This document shows, in pieces, positions 19,228-27,850 of a stretch of DNA of 64,000 nucleotides (position 1 is its first letter; each line of letters begins with the position of its first letter). The notes under the pieces are model-generated. The model was given only the letters and a program-made list of their open reading frames with translations, ran no database searches and had not been told where the DNA came from. The stretch is from Phycisphaerae bacterium (GTDB taxonomy: Bacteria > Planctomycetota > Phycisphaerae > UBA1845 > Fen-1342), in assembly GCA_017999985.1 (NCBI GenBank), contig JAGNKU010000005.1:284627-348626 (forward strand), written 5' to 3'. Made by a program: the position numbers and the translations under genes.

Positions 19228-19851
19228 TCAATTCTTGCGCGGCGGCCGCGTGCTGATCCCCAGCTTGCGCATCTTGCGCCAGAGGGTGGTCCGGCTGAGG
19301 CCGAGCTCTTCGCAGACGGCCGCGCGGTTCCAGTGGTTGCGCCGCAGGACATCCTCGATCGTGCGACGCTCCGCGGCCTCGAGGATCGGCAACTCCGCCA
19401 GCGCCTGCGCGGAAGCAACCTGGGCCCGGGCGACCGGCCGCGTGGGCCAGGCCCCCGGCGCCTCGAACGCCGGCACTTCGTGGAACGTCTCCACGCCGCC
19501 CACGATCGTCCCCGTGCTGTCGCGCAGCGCGCGCGCCGACACGTGCAGCGTTACCGGACGATTGTGGCGGTCTAGAATGTGATGCTCCTGGCTGAGCGTG
19601 TCGCGGCCGTCGCCGAACAACTGTGTCATGGGACACTCGGCGACATTCTGGCAGACGGAGCGCCGCATGATTTCATAGCAGACGCGCCCGACCGCGTCGA
19701 CCCGGTTGAAACCGGTCATGTATTCCGCGGCACGGTTGAAGCTGGTGATGACGAAATCACGGTTGATGGTCAACACCGCATCCGATACGGAGTCGAGAAC
19801 GGATTGATACTGCTCCCGACTCAGAGCAGAACTGAGGCGTGGTTCACTCAT
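19228..19851 (-). CDS. PAS domain protein with Fis-type helix-turn-helix, lacking AAA+ domain
   Basis: The roughly 207-residue protein has a PAS domain (about 5-120) with a cysteine cluster CYEIMRRSVCQNVAECPM, the kind seen in sensor domains of sigma-54 activators, and a C-terminal Fis-type HTH (about 160-200, TIEDVLRRNHWNRAAVCEEL then LSRTTLWRKMRKLGI). The AAA+ sigma-54-interaction domain normally found between the two is absent. It may act as a simple repressor or antagonist. The ATG at 19851 is preferred, with GGCGG just ahead; ATG at 19860 is possible. Confidence 0.82.
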   Translation of the reverse strand: MSEPRLSSALSREQYQSVLDSVSDAVLTINRDFVITSFNRAAEYMTGFNRVDAVGRVCYEIMRRSVCQNVAECPMTQLFGDGRDTLSQEHHILDRHNRPVTLHVSARALRDSTGTIVGGVETFHEVPAFEAPGAWPTRPVARAQVASAQALAELPILEAAERRTIEDVLRRNHWNRAAVCEELGLSRTTLWRKMRKLGISTRPPRKN

Positions 19852-19988
19852 CACCGCCATTCTAGCATACCGCCGGCCGGCATGTGAATGCCCCGCGCTG
19901 GCGCACCTGCGCTTTTCCGCGCGGCGCGCTTCGGATAAGCTGGCTTGGCCGCTGATTCGCCAGTGAAACACTGTTTATCGGAGACACG

Positions 19989-21986
19989 ATGGCCCGCCCG
20001 CCAGCCACTCCACGCCGCGACCAGCGCCCGTCGCGGACGACCGCCAGCCCGGCGACCGCTCGGGGAGGGCTGATCGCCGGCGCCGTGTGCCTCGCGGTGA
20101 GCAGCGTCGCCGCGCTACTCCTGGTCATCGACCATCTCGGCGCCAGCCTGCCGGGCTGCGGCCCCGGCGGGGCGTGCGAGCAGGCCGCCAACAGCATCTG
20201 GGGCAAGCTCAAGATCGGGACATTCGACTGGCCCGTATCGCACCTCGGGCTCGCGTACTTCGCCGCCGCCCTGGTCACCTGGCTGGTCACGCGCGCGGCG
20301 TTGCCGCGACCGCTGCGCTACATCGTGCGGCTGGGAGCGCTCGCCTCACTGGGCTTCTGCGGCATTATCGTGCTAGAGCACTTGCCGTGTCCGTACTGCC
20401 TCGTGGCGCATCTGGGAAACTTCGCGTTCTGGTTGACGATGGAACTGCGCCGCACCACAGGCGCTCACCCGCGCGGCGCATTCACCGCGGCGGTCGGCAG
20501 TTTCATCGCTGCAACCGCGGTGCTCGGCATCGTGGAACACCAGTACCGGGCGGGGGTCGCCGCCCGGGGCGAACGCGACCTCGCCGACGCCACCCGGACC
20601 ATCATCGAACGTTCCCACACGTCCACGCAGTCCGCGACACCCGCCACGACCCCGGTCGCGCCACCGCGAACCGGCGAGACTGCACGATCACCGCAGACAC
20701 TTCCGACCACGAGCGCCCCGGTCGCGCCCCCGCCCGCGAGCACGCCGGCGGACTGGCAAAAGACACCCTTCATTGGCCGATATCCCCACGGCCCTCTCGA
20801 AGCCCCGATCCGCATCGTCCTGTTTACCGATTACCAGTGCGCGGACTGCCGGCAGATCGAGGCCCAACTCGCCACCCTCATGAAGAGTCGCACTGATCTC
20901 TGCGTCTCGGTGAAGCACTTCCCCTTCTGCAAGGAATGCAACCCCAGCGTGGAGCGCGACATGCACCCCAACGCCTGCTGGGCCGCCCGCGCCGCCGAGG
21001 CCGCCGGCATGTTGTGGGGGGCGGACGGGTTCTGGAAAGTGCATGAGTGGCTGTTCGCCCGCCGGGGCAGCTTCACCACCCGCGAAGAACTCGAGCAGGG
21101 GATCCGCGACCTCGGGTTCGAGCCTGCTGCGTTCGTCGCCATGATGACCAGCCAAGAAACGCTGAATCGCGTCCGCGCCGACGCGGAGGAAGGCAAGCGC
21201 CTGGGGCTGTTCTTCACACCCATGATCTTCATCAACGGCGTCGAGTTGAAGGGCTGGTATGTGCCAAACGCGCTAGCGCGCGCCATCACGGAAATCGCCG
21301 CGACCAACCCGCCGCCGCGCACCGCCGCCTTCGACCAGCCGCCGCTGGCGCGCGACAAGTACGTGCAGGATTGGGTCGATCAGCCAGTCCGCAACCTGCC
21401 GCCGGATGCACAGGCCTGGACCCTCGGCGCGGAGCAGCCGCGGATCGAGATCGTCCTCTGGGGCGACTACTCGGAGCCCTACACCGCCGAGTCCGACGGG
21501 ATCATCCGCGCCTTCGTCGCGCAGCATACCGATGCACGGTACACCTACCGCCATTATCCATTCAACAAGGACTGCAACCCGCAGGTGAGCAATACCAGGT
21601 TCCCGTTCGCGTGTCGGGCCGCACAGGCCGCGGAGGCCGGCGGCCACCTCGGCGGCCACGACGCCTTCTGGAAGCTGCACGCCTGGCTGATGGAGCACCC
21701 GCAGCAACACACGGATGAAGCGGTCATCGCGGCGGCGACGGGCTTCGGACTGGAAGCGGAAGCGTTCAAGGCGGCGATGGACTCACCCGAAGTGCACGCC
21801 GCCGTGGCCGATGACGTCCAGGCCGGCAAGCAGTTTCCGTCGCTGCGCCACGGGACGCCCGCGGGCCTGCATTCGATCCCCTCCATCTTCATCAACGGCC
21901 GGTTCGTGCCACGCCCGCGGCTGGGAAATGAATCGGTCCTGGGTCTGATCCTCGACGCAGCGGCCGCTGAGCAGCCGGCGCCGTAG
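19989..21986 (+). CDS. VKOR-DsbA fusion with a second, active-site-less thioredoxin domain
   Basis: This 665-residue protein opens with a VKOR domain (about 25-185) with membrane helices. The loop cysteines are Cys57 and Cys63, and the quinone-proximal pair is Cys133-Pro-Tyr-Cys136. A Pro/Thr-rich linker (about 210-255) leads to a DsbA-like domain (about 258-440) with active site Cys284-Ala-Asp-Cys287 and cis-Pro at FTPMIFING. A homologous third domain (about 460-655) has Ser-Glu-Pro-Tyr at the CxxC position, although it keeps IPSIFING. VKOR oxidises the DsbA partner, so this should make disulfides in exported proteins. GGAG precedes the ATG. The gene stands alone. Confidence 0.9.
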   Translation: MARPPATPRRDQRPSRTTASPATARGGLIAGAVCLAVSSVAALLLVIDHLGASLPGCGPGGACEQAANSIWGKLKIGTFDWPVSHLGLAYFAAALVTWLVTRAALPRPLRYIVRLGALASLGFCGIIVLEHLPCPYCLVAHLGNFAFWLTMELRRTTGAHPRGAFTAAVGSFIAATAVLGIVEHQYRAGVAARGERDLADATRTIIERSHTSTQSATPATTPVAPPRTGETARSPQTLPTTSAPVAPPPASTPADWQKTPFIGRYPHGPLEAPIRIVLFTDYQCADCRQIEAQLATLMKSRTDLCVSVKHFPFCKECNPSVERDMHPNACWAARAAEAAGMLWGADGFWKVHEWLFARRGSFTTREELEQGIRDLGFEPAAFVAMMTSQETLNRVRADAEEGKRLGLFFTPMIFINGVELKGWYVPNALARAITEIAATNPPPRTAAFDQPPLARDKYVQDWVDQPVRNLPPDAQAWTLGAEQPRIEIVLWGDYSEPYTAESDGIIRAFVAQHTDARYTYRHYPFNKDCNPQVSNTRFPFACRAAQAAEAGGHLGGHDAFWKLHAWLMEHPQQHTDEAVIAAATGFGLEAEAFKAAMDSPEVHAAVADDVQAGKQFPSLRHGTPAGLHSIPSIFINGRFVPRPRLGNESVLGLILDAAAAEQPAP

Positions 21987-21992
21987 TCCGCG

Positions 21993-22265
21993 TCAGTGTG
22001 CCCGGAAAATCCGCGCGGTCACCCCGTCCCGCCCCACCCGGGCCCGCACCTTCCTCAGGCACTTCGGGCAGTGACCTTCATAGAGCATTCGCTCAGGGCG
22101 CCGGTAAACTCGCGCGTACACGCCACAGCACTCGAAGAGAATGCCAATGTACGGGCGCGGCGCGCCCGGCGTGTCATCCGCCGGATCGATCGGGGTGTCA
22201 TAGCAGTCCAACGGCACGGACGCGGCCTCCGCTGCGCGGCTGCGCGTAGTATCGGCGGCGGTCAC
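21993..22265 (-). CDS. Small conserved Cys-containing protein (function unknown)
   Basis: About 90 residues. The C-terminal half has the pattern PYIGILFECCGVYARVYR followed by GHCPKC and RVRVG-like basic/hydrophobic strands, ending ARIFRAH. I associate this layout with a small, conserved planctomycete protein; CC plus CPKC could bind zinc. The start is uncertain: GTG 22265 (AAGGGCCGGG upstream) or GTG 22217. It follows trpF after 25 bases on the same strand and converges on the VKOR gene with six bases between stops. Confidence 0.68.
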   Translation of the reverse strand: MTAADTTRSRAAEAASVPLDCYDTPIDPADDTPGAPRPYIGILFECCGVYARVYRRPERMLYEGHCPKCLRKVRARVGRDGVTARIFRAH

Positions 22266-22290
22266 CCCGGCCCTTGATTCTGCCCGTCGC

Positions 22291-22941
22291 TTACAGCCGG
22301 CGCGCCAGCTCGACGAAACGCCGCACGGCGTCGTGGTCCTTCGCCCCCGGGCGCAGTTCAACGCCGCTGGCCACGTCAACGCCGTCGTAGTGCCCGCTGG
22401 GCACGGCCGTGCCAAGGTTGCCGGGCGTCAGTCCGCCGGCGCACCACACGGCCGGCGGACGCGCGCAGCAGGCGTGGGAGATGTCGCCCAGCCGTTCGAA
22501 ACCAGGGTGCGGGCCACCCTTGGGGGCATCCAGCAGCACGACGTCGATCCGCACGCCGGCCTCGCGCGCCTGTCGCAGATACAGCGCCAGGTCGTCGCCC
22601 GACTCCGGCCTCTCGATTTCCCAGGCGCGGATGAGTCGCAGGTGCGGCCGCGCGGCCAGCAACCGCCCCAGGTACGCAACCGACTCGTGCCCGTGGATCT
22701 GTATCCACCGGCAGTGTGTCGCGTCCAGCGTGGCGAAGACTTCTTCGACCGGCGCCCCGCGAAACACGAGCACGGGCTCAACCGGCGCCGGCAGGACACC
22801 CATGATGTCGCGCACGGCGTCCACGGAAACTTGCCGCGGACTGGGCGCCAGGATGAACCCGATGAAGTCCGCTCCCGCCCGGGCGACCGCCGCCGCGTCG
22901 TCCCGATTCGTCACACCGCAGACCTTCACGGACAGCGCCAT
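22291..22941 (-). CDS. trpF: Phosphoribosylanthranilate isomerase
   Basis: The 216-residue single-domain TIM barrel catalyses the Amadori rearrangement of phosphoribosylanthranilate to CdRP in tryptophan synthesis. The catalytic Cys is in VKVCGVTN (residue 8), the general acid/base Asp in VVLLDAPKGG, and the phosphate-binding loops are AGGLTPGN and GVDVASGVE. Length is normal for the family. No other trp gene is nearby, so the pathway is dispersed. It diverges from the M48 peptidase gene. Confidence 0.95.
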   Translation of the reverse strand: MALSVKVCGVTNRDDAAAVARAGADFIGFILAPSPRQVSVDAVRDIMGVLPAPVEPVLVFRGAPVEEVFATLDATHCRWIQIHGHESVAYLGRLLAARPHLRLIRAWEIERPESGDDLALYLRQAREAGVRIDVVLLDAPKGGPHPGFERLGDISHACCARPPAVWCAGGLTPGNLGTAVPSGHYDGVDVASGVELRPGAKDHDAVRRFVELARRL

Positions 22942-23030
22942 GCGCGCCTCCCGCCGATCCTTACCGGACCCGCGCCGCCCGGCGACGTGCCGCGGCTTGT
23001 TTTGTGGCCGGCTCCTACTATCGTACCAGC

Positions 23031-24527
23031 ATGTACCTGGTCGTCATCGGCGTTCTCGCCCTGGTCCTCACGCTTTCCGGCCCGATCTACCGGGGCGTGC
23101 AGGGCACCGGCCTGACCCTGGCGGCCATCGCGGGGGCCATCGTGCTGCCGCCGCTGGTCATGCTGCTGGTCACCCGCCGCACACTGCGCGTGTTTGACGA
23201 CTGCCCTGAGCAGCCCAGCCGCGGGCAGGCCGCGTACGGGCGCGGGATGGTGCTCGTGCAGGCGCTGCTGGCGCTGGGACACAGCGGCACGCTACTGGCC
23301 ACCGACTGGCTGCTGCTGTGCGGGCGCGTCCCGGTGGTGGGGAAGTGGGTGCTCGTGCCCGGACTCATCGCGCTCGCTCCATTCCTGCTGTCGATCGTCC
23401 TTGTGTGGCTGGCGGCCTATCCCGCGGACCGCGCCGTGCGGCAGATCGCGCTCGAAGTGTACCTGTTCCGCGGCCGGCCCGTGCGGCCGGTCTGGTCCGT
23501 CGTCCGGTTCCTCCTCTACAACCTGCGGCACCAGGTGCTCTTCGTGCTCGTGCCCATGCTGCTGATCCTGGCCGCGAATGACGTGGTCACACGCTATCGC
23601 CACGAGTTGCAGCGGCTCACAAAACTGAATTACGCGGCGGATCTGACGGTGGGGCTGGCCGCGCTGTTCGTCGCAGTCATCACGCCGGAGATTCTCCGGC
23701 ACGTGTGGGTCACGCAACGGCTGCCCAGCGGCCCCTTGCGCGACCGGCTCGAGCGACTGGCCGCGAAGCTGCGGCTGCGGTGTCGCGACATTCTGGTGTG
23801 GCGCAGCGGGGGCATGATCGTCAACGCCGCGGTGATGGGCGTGGTCGCCCCGCTCCGCTACGTGCTGATCACCGACGGCATGCTCGAACAGATGGACGAC
23901 ACCAAGATCGAGGCCGTCTTCGGCCACGAGGCCGGGCACGTCAAGCGCCACCACATCCTCTATTTCCTGCTCTTCGCGTTCATCACGGGCTGCATCCTCA
24001 CGGTCTTCTCCGTGCGCACCCACGGGCTCGCCCACCGCGACGAACTGAGCTACCAGGCCGCGCTGACAGCCATCGCCGGCGTGCTCGCGCTCAAATGGGG
24101 CGTGCTCTTCGGCTGGATCTCCCGCCGCTTCGAACGGCAGGCCGACATGTACGGCGTGCGGACCCTCGCGGTCAGCGGCCTGCCCTGCGGCCAGCCGTGC
24201 CACCTGCACACGCCAGAGGGTAACCCCGGTCGCATCCGCGGCGACGAGCTGTGCAGCACGGCCGCGCACGTCTTTGCCGACGCGCTGCACGAGGTCGCGC
24301 TGCTCAACGGCATCCGCCCCGAGGCCCGCAGTTGGCGGCATGCGTCCATCGCCCTGCGCTCGCGCACCTTGCAGGAATACGCCCTGGAACCGCAGCGCGC
24401 CCGGCGCGCGGAGCGCGTCGTCGTGGCGGTGAAGCTCGGCATCCTGCTGGCGGCGATCGTCGGCGGCGTGTGGGCGGCCCATGACCTGCGCGTCTGGGAT
24501 TCGCTGCAACGCTGGCTCCCCGGATAG
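23031..24527 (+). CDS. Membrane M48-family zinc metalloprotease
   Basis: The 498-residue protein has several membrane helices at the N-terminus (about 1-210) and near 320-365. The zinc motif HEAGH is at residues 299-303 in FGHEAGHVKRHH. The third ligand is the Glu of RRFERQADMYG further on. This is the HtpX/Ste24-like layout: an integral membrane gluzincin probably used in quality control of membrane proteins. The ATG at 23031 is chosen over an upstream GTG (23004), because the hydrophobic segment begins at once. The C-terminus has another hydrophobic stretch (about 465-485). Confidence 0.9.
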   Translation: MYLVVIGVLALVLTLSGPIYRGVQGTGLTLAAIAGAIVLPPLVMLLVTRRTLRVFDDCPEQPSRGQAAYGRGMVLVQALLALGHSGTLLATDWLLLCGRVPVVGKWVLVPGLIALAPFLLSIVLVWLAAYPADRAVRQIALEVYLFRGRPVRPVWSVVRFLLYNLRHQVLFVLVPMLLILAANDVVTRYRHELQRLTKLNYAADLTVGLAALFVAVITPEILRHVWVTQRLPSGPLRDRLERLAAKLRLRCRDILVWRSGGMIVNAAVMGVVAPLRYVLITDGMLEQMDDTKIEAVFGHEAGHVKRHHILYFLLFAFITGCILTVFSVRTHGLAHRDELSYQAALTAIAGVLALKWGVLFGWISRRFERQADMYGVRTLAVSGLPCGQPCHLHTPEGNPGRIRGDELCSTAAHVFADALHEVALLNGIRPEARSWRHASIALRSRTLQEYALEPQRARRAERVVVAVKLGILLAAIVGGVWAAHDLRVWDSLQRWLPG

Positions 24528-24613
24528 CGTGGCCGAGCCCACCGCTCGATCGGACGGGGTCAGAACCACAGGCACCAACCCCCGCCGTTCCCTCCCCCCA
24601 AGAGGTGCGCTGA

Positions 24614-25294
24614 TCAGTTCATGCTGTTCCCGTCCGGCCGCATCGGCCGCCAGTAGTTGCGGGCGATGGCAGCGAGCGTCCGCATGTGGTCAATCAGCAT
24701 CTGCGTCCGCGCCGCGGCTTCCGGCTCGTCCAGCAGGCATTGCCGCAGCTCCGCCTCGACCGGCAGACCCGCCGCGATCAGGTCGCACACGTCGTCCAGA
24801 TCAAGGTCGGCCTCCGCCAGCCGCAACCAGTGCCGGCGCACGTCTGGATCGAGCGCCCGATTGCCGCGAATCGCCGCGAACAGCTCCTCGCGCAACTGGT
24901 CCACCTGCGTCTGGCTGCTGTGGCAATACGTCTGCACCGGCGTGACGCGCGCCAGCCGGTAGTCACGTTCCGTCAACTCCTCGACAATCGTCGCCCGGCC
25001 GACGCCGCGCAGCAGGAGGTTGTAGTTCCCATTGGCCACCTGCTCGGACTGGTAAATCTGCCCGACGCCGATCGTCTTGTGGATCGGCGCGTGCCGCGTG
25101 AACTCCAGCGGCTCGTAACCCGGCCGCAGCAACGCCACCGAGATCATGCGCGGCCCGGCGAGCGCGTCCTTCATCATCGCCCGGTAGCGCGGCTCGAAAA
25201 TGTGCAGCCGCAGAATCGTGTGCGGAAAAAGCACCACCTCCGGCAGCGGAAAAACCGGCACGATCTCCGGGATGGCCCGCGAATCGTCTGCCAT
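24614..25294 (-). CDS. Lon N-terminal (LAN/PUA-like) domain protein
   Basis: The 226-residue protein consists of the substrate-binding domain found at the N-terminus of Lon protease, without its ATPase or peptidase parts. Typical motifs are PVFPLPEVVLFPHTILRLHI, FEPRYRAMMKDAL and the central GRATIVEE strand. Stand-alone copies are common in bacteria; their role is unclear (protein binding is assumed). The ATG at 25294 has GAGG upstream. It follows recO by 48 bases on the same strand, so they may share a transcript. Confidence 0.9.
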   Translation of the reverse strand: MADDSRAIPEIVPVFPLPEVVLFPHTILRLHIFEPRYRAMMKDALAGPRMISVALLRPGYEPLEFTRHAPIHKTIGVGQIYQSEQVANGNYNLLLRGVGRATIVEELTERDYRLARVTPVQTYCHSSQTQVDQLREELFAAIRGNRALDPDVRRHWLRLAEADLDLDDVCDLIAAGLPVEAELRQCLLDEPEAAARTQMLIDHMRTLAAIARNYWRPMRPDGNSMN

Positions 25295-25342
25295 GTGCAG
25301 CCTCAACCGCTCCGGCGCCGCCCGCGCGGCGCCTGCGCCAAA

Positions 25343-26080
25343 TCATAGCCCTCCGGACGGCGTTTTGGCGAGCAACGCCGCCACGTCCGCCGCCGTCTTG
25401 AATCGCCGGCCCGCAACGTGCGTCAGGTGATAATCGAGCAGTTCGAACCACGCCCGCGGCGGACCGGTCTGCGGCGTCGTGGTGACCAGCTCCGGCGGCA
25501 CGCGCCATTTCTCGACGTAGTGCGCCTCACAATCGCGGCACAGCAACCCGCCCGCGCCGGCACTAAAGAAGACGACGCGCGCCGCGCCAATCGGCCGGTG
25601 ACAGCTCACACACTCCGTCAGATGCGGCGCGTACCCGATCGCCCGCAGCAGATCACTCTGAAACGCCGGCAGACACGCCGACGCCGGCCCCTCTCCCGCC
25701 AGCGCCCCCAGTGTCGCCACCAGGGCCGCGTACAGCTCCGGGTGTGGGTCCGCCTCCTCCGTCAATGCCGCGACCAGCTCGACCGCGTACAGCGCGCCAT
25801 AGAGCCGCAGCAGCTCGCGCCGCACGCCCGCAAACGTGTCACGCTGCACCCAGTCCGTCAGCGTCGCGAGCTGCGCATCGCCGTGCGGCGGCACGAAGCC
25901 CACCTCGCCCCGCTCCAGCAGGTCCAGACCGGCGGAGAAGCGGGTCTTGGTGCTCCGGCGGGCGCCCTTCGCGATCAGCCGCAACAGGCCGTGCTGCGCC
26001 GCGAACAGCGTGACGATCTGCGACGTCTCCGAGAACTCGGTCAGCCGCACCACGACCGCCTCGTCCTTCAGGGGATTCAT
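25343..26080 (-). CDS. recO: DNA repair protein RecO
   Basis: The 245-residue RecO loads RecA with RecR on SSB-coated DNA. It has an N-terminal OB fold (KDEAVVVRLTEFSETSQIVTL and GLLRLIAKGARR), a helical middle, and a zinc-finger-type C-terminus with CVSCHRPIG and CRDC. The ATG at 26080 begins MNPLKDE, matching the usual RecO start; the open frame extends further but without similarity. It diverges from the small 26195 gene. Confidence 0.93.
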   Translation of the reverse strand: MNPLKDEAVVVRLTEFSETSQIVTLFAAQHGLLRLIAKGARRSTKTRFSAGLDLLERGEVGFVPPHGDAQLATLTDWVQRDTFAGVRRELLRLYGALYAVELVAALTEEADPHPELYAALVATLGALAGEGPASACLPAFQSDLLRAIGYAPHLTECVSCHRPIGAARVVFFSAGAGGLLCRDCEAHYVEKWRVPPELVTTTPQTGPPRAWFELLDYHLTHVAGRRFKTAADVAALLAKTPSGGL

Positions 26081-26194
26081 GCGCACCTCGGCTCCCGGCG
26101 TGGCCGCGCGGCCCCGCCAGCCATACAATAGCGGGCACGCGGCGGAAGGAAACGGCCCCGACGCCGGTGGCCGCCGCCGTGCCCGAGAGCGGCC

Positions 26195-26497
26195 GTGGAT
26201 TCGCCGAGCCTGGACCAATTCGTGGGGCACTGCGTCGTGCTCGACACGCCGGGGCCGCTAGTCTACATCGGCCGGCTGGAGGCGTGCGACGAGCGTGGCT
26301 ACTGGCTGACGCGGGCCGACGTGCACGACCGCGACGAGGGCCACAGCACCAAGGAACGCTACGTCAACGACGCCTGCCTGCTCGAACGCGAAGGCGCCCG
26401 GCCGATGAACCGGCGGCGCGTGTTCGTCGAGCGGACGGCCGTCATCAGCATCTCGGCGCTGGCGGACGTCATCGTCGACGGCGAGTTCACCGAATAA
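26195..26497 (+). CDS. Small conserved protein of unknown function
   Basis: A 100-residue protein rich in beta-strand-like segments: FVGHCVVLDT, PLVYIGRLEA, YWLTRADVHD and RRRVFVERTAVISISAL. The layout of one curved barrel suggests an Sm- or SH3-like fold, but this is only inferred. Such proteins occur as stand-alone genes in planctomycetes, from my memory of the pattern. Start is GTG at 26195. It lies 17 bases before the enolase-superfamily gene and probably shares its transcript. Confidence 0.75.
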   Translation: MDSPSLDQFVGHCVVLDTPGPLVYIGRLEACDERGYWLTRADVHDRDEGHSTKERYVNDACLLEREGARPMNRRRVFVERTAVISISALADVIVDGEFTE

Positions 26498-26514
26498 CGA
26501 GGAAGGTGGTTGGC

Positions 26515-27531
26515 ATGAAACTGAGCTGGCACCGGCAGACGATCCGCCCGCGGCACCGCTTCGCGACCTCGGGGTGGGGCACCGATGAGAAGGAAACGAT
26601 CATCGTCGAGCTCGAACACGACGGCGTGGTCGGGCTGGGCGAGTGCGTGCCGTCGGAACTCTACGGCCAGACGCTGGAGTCCTGCGAGGCCACGCTGGCC
26701 GTCGTGCCCCAACTGCTGGGCAACGACCCCTTCGCCATCGAGCCCATCATCCAGCGCCTGATCGCGGCGTACGATTCCCAGCGCGCCACAATCGACGGCC
26801 TCGACGCGGCCCTGCACGACTGGTGCGGCAAGAAGCTGGGCGTGCCCGCGTGGCGCCTGCTCGGGTTGCCGCAGCCGCGCAAGCAAACCACGTTCACCAT
26901 CGGCGTCGCCGACCGCGACCTGACCCGCGTCAAGGTGAACGAGGCCCTCGAGGCCGGCTTCGACGCGCTGAAGATCAAGGTCGGCGTCGAGGACGACCAC
27001 CAGACGCTGACCTACATCCGCGAGCGCTTCAACGGGCCGCTGTTCCTGGACGCGAACATGGCCTGGACGCCGGAACAGGCCATGAAGATGATCCCCGCGC
27101 TGGCACAGTACCGCCCGACGCTGATCGAGCAGCCGCTGAAGAAAGAGGATTGGAAGCACATGGCTGAGCTGCGTAAGCTGGGCGTGGCGCCGATCTTCGC
27201 CGACGAGAGCTGCGAGCGGCCCGCGGACGTGCTGCGGCTGCAGGGCTGCGTCGACGGGATCAACATCAAGTTCAACAAGTGCGGCGGCATCCGCGAGGCG
27301 CTGCGGATGGTGACGCTGGCGCGCGCCCTGGACATGAAGATCATGCTGGGTTGCTTCGTCTGCTCGAGCCTGGCGATTGCGCCGCCGCTCACGATCTCGT
27401 CGCTGATCGACTACGCGGACCTGGATGGTGCGTTGCTGCTGGCCAAGGACCCCTTCGACGGCATCACGCGTCAGGGCGGCATCATCACGCTGAGCGAAAA
27501 GCCCGGCCTCGGCGTCTGGCCGCGCAAGTAG
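26515..27531 (+). CDS. Enolase-superfamily dipeptide epimerase / cycloisomerase-like
   Basis: The 338-residue protein is a member of the muconate-lactonising/dipeptide-epimerase subgroup. The N-terminal capping domain is followed by the modified TIM barrel with KIKVG (base Lys pair), the metal ligands in FLDANMAW, LIEQPL and FADESC, and the second base Lys in INIKFNKCGG. This set fits L-Ala-D/L-Glu epimerases acting on cell-wall peptides or related dipeptide epimerases; the substrate cannot be fixed from sequence. GAGGAAGG lies ahead of the ATG at 26515. A 50-residue membrane peptide follows after 26 bases. Confidence 0.87.
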   Translation: MKLSWHRQTIRPRHRFATSGWGTDEKETIIVELEHDGVVGLGECVPSELYGQTLESCEATLAVVPQLLGNDPFAIEPIIQRLIAAYDSQRATIDGLDAALHDWCGKKLGVPAWRLLGLPQPRKQTTFTIGVADRDLTRVKVNEALEAGFDALKIKVGVEDDHQTLTYIRERFNGPLFLDANMAWTPEQAMKMIPALAQYRPTLIEQPLKKEDWKHMAELRKLGVAPIFADESCERPADVLRLQGCVDGINIKFNKCGGIREALRMVTLARALDMKIMLGCFVCSSLAIAPPLTISSLIDYADLDGALLLAKDPFDGITRQGGIITLSEKPGLGVWPRK

Positions 27532-27557
27532 CCCCCCAACTGTCCGGAGCACGCCGT

Positions 27558-27710
27558 ATGCCTCGCAACCTGCGTCGGCATCTTTTGTGGCGGCTGATCT
27601 ACTTGCTGATCGTGCTGATCGGCGTCGTCGTGCTCTACTATCTCGTGCCGCGCGAAGTGCTCGACGCGCTGCGGAACACGTATTTCTCCAAAAACCCCGG
27701 CGAGTTGTGA
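27558..27710 (+). CDS. Small single-pass membrane protein (50 aa)
   Basis: Fifty residues: a basic start (PRNLRRHLLWR), one membrane helix (about 12-30) and a charged tail ending SKNPGEL. GGAG precedes the ATG by about nine bases and the gene is 26 bases past the epimerase-like gene. Strong ribosome site and clean topology support expression; function is unknown. Confidence 0.68.
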   Translation: MPRNLRRHLLWRLIYLLIVLIGVVVLYYLVPREVLDALRNTYFSKNPGEL

Positions 27711-27755
27711 CGCGCGGTCGCACCCGGGAGGGCGAAGCTCCCGCTGAGCCGGCGC

Positions 27756-27850
27756 AGTGATAAGGTGATAAGGTGAAGAGGGGGCGCCGCACGGGGGAGC
27801 GCTCCTAATCAGCTTATCGCCTTATCAAATTCTCACCTTTTCACCGTCCC
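27756..27850. repeat. Octamer-repeat elements in opposite orientation between converging genes
   Basis: The plus strand carries two GTGATAAG units and one GTGAAGAG in tandem, then GGGGGCGCC. The minus strand carries related units (GTGAAAAG, TGATAAG, GCGATAAG). Bases 27759-27772 can pair with 27813-27826 in a 14-bp stem with one G-U, extended by one T-A. The loop holds a perfect palindrome GGAGCGCTCC (27796-27805). The structure sits between the 50-residue gene and pyrC and may terminate both transcripts. A related copy lies at 31054-31078. Confidence 0.7.

Noticed and set aside
19200..19240. Intrinsic terminator between the debranching enzyme and the PAS-HTH gene
   Set aside because: Inverted segments (TTGAC/GTCAA and CCCC/GGGG) exist but inner bases mismatch and overlap both gene ends; not convincing.
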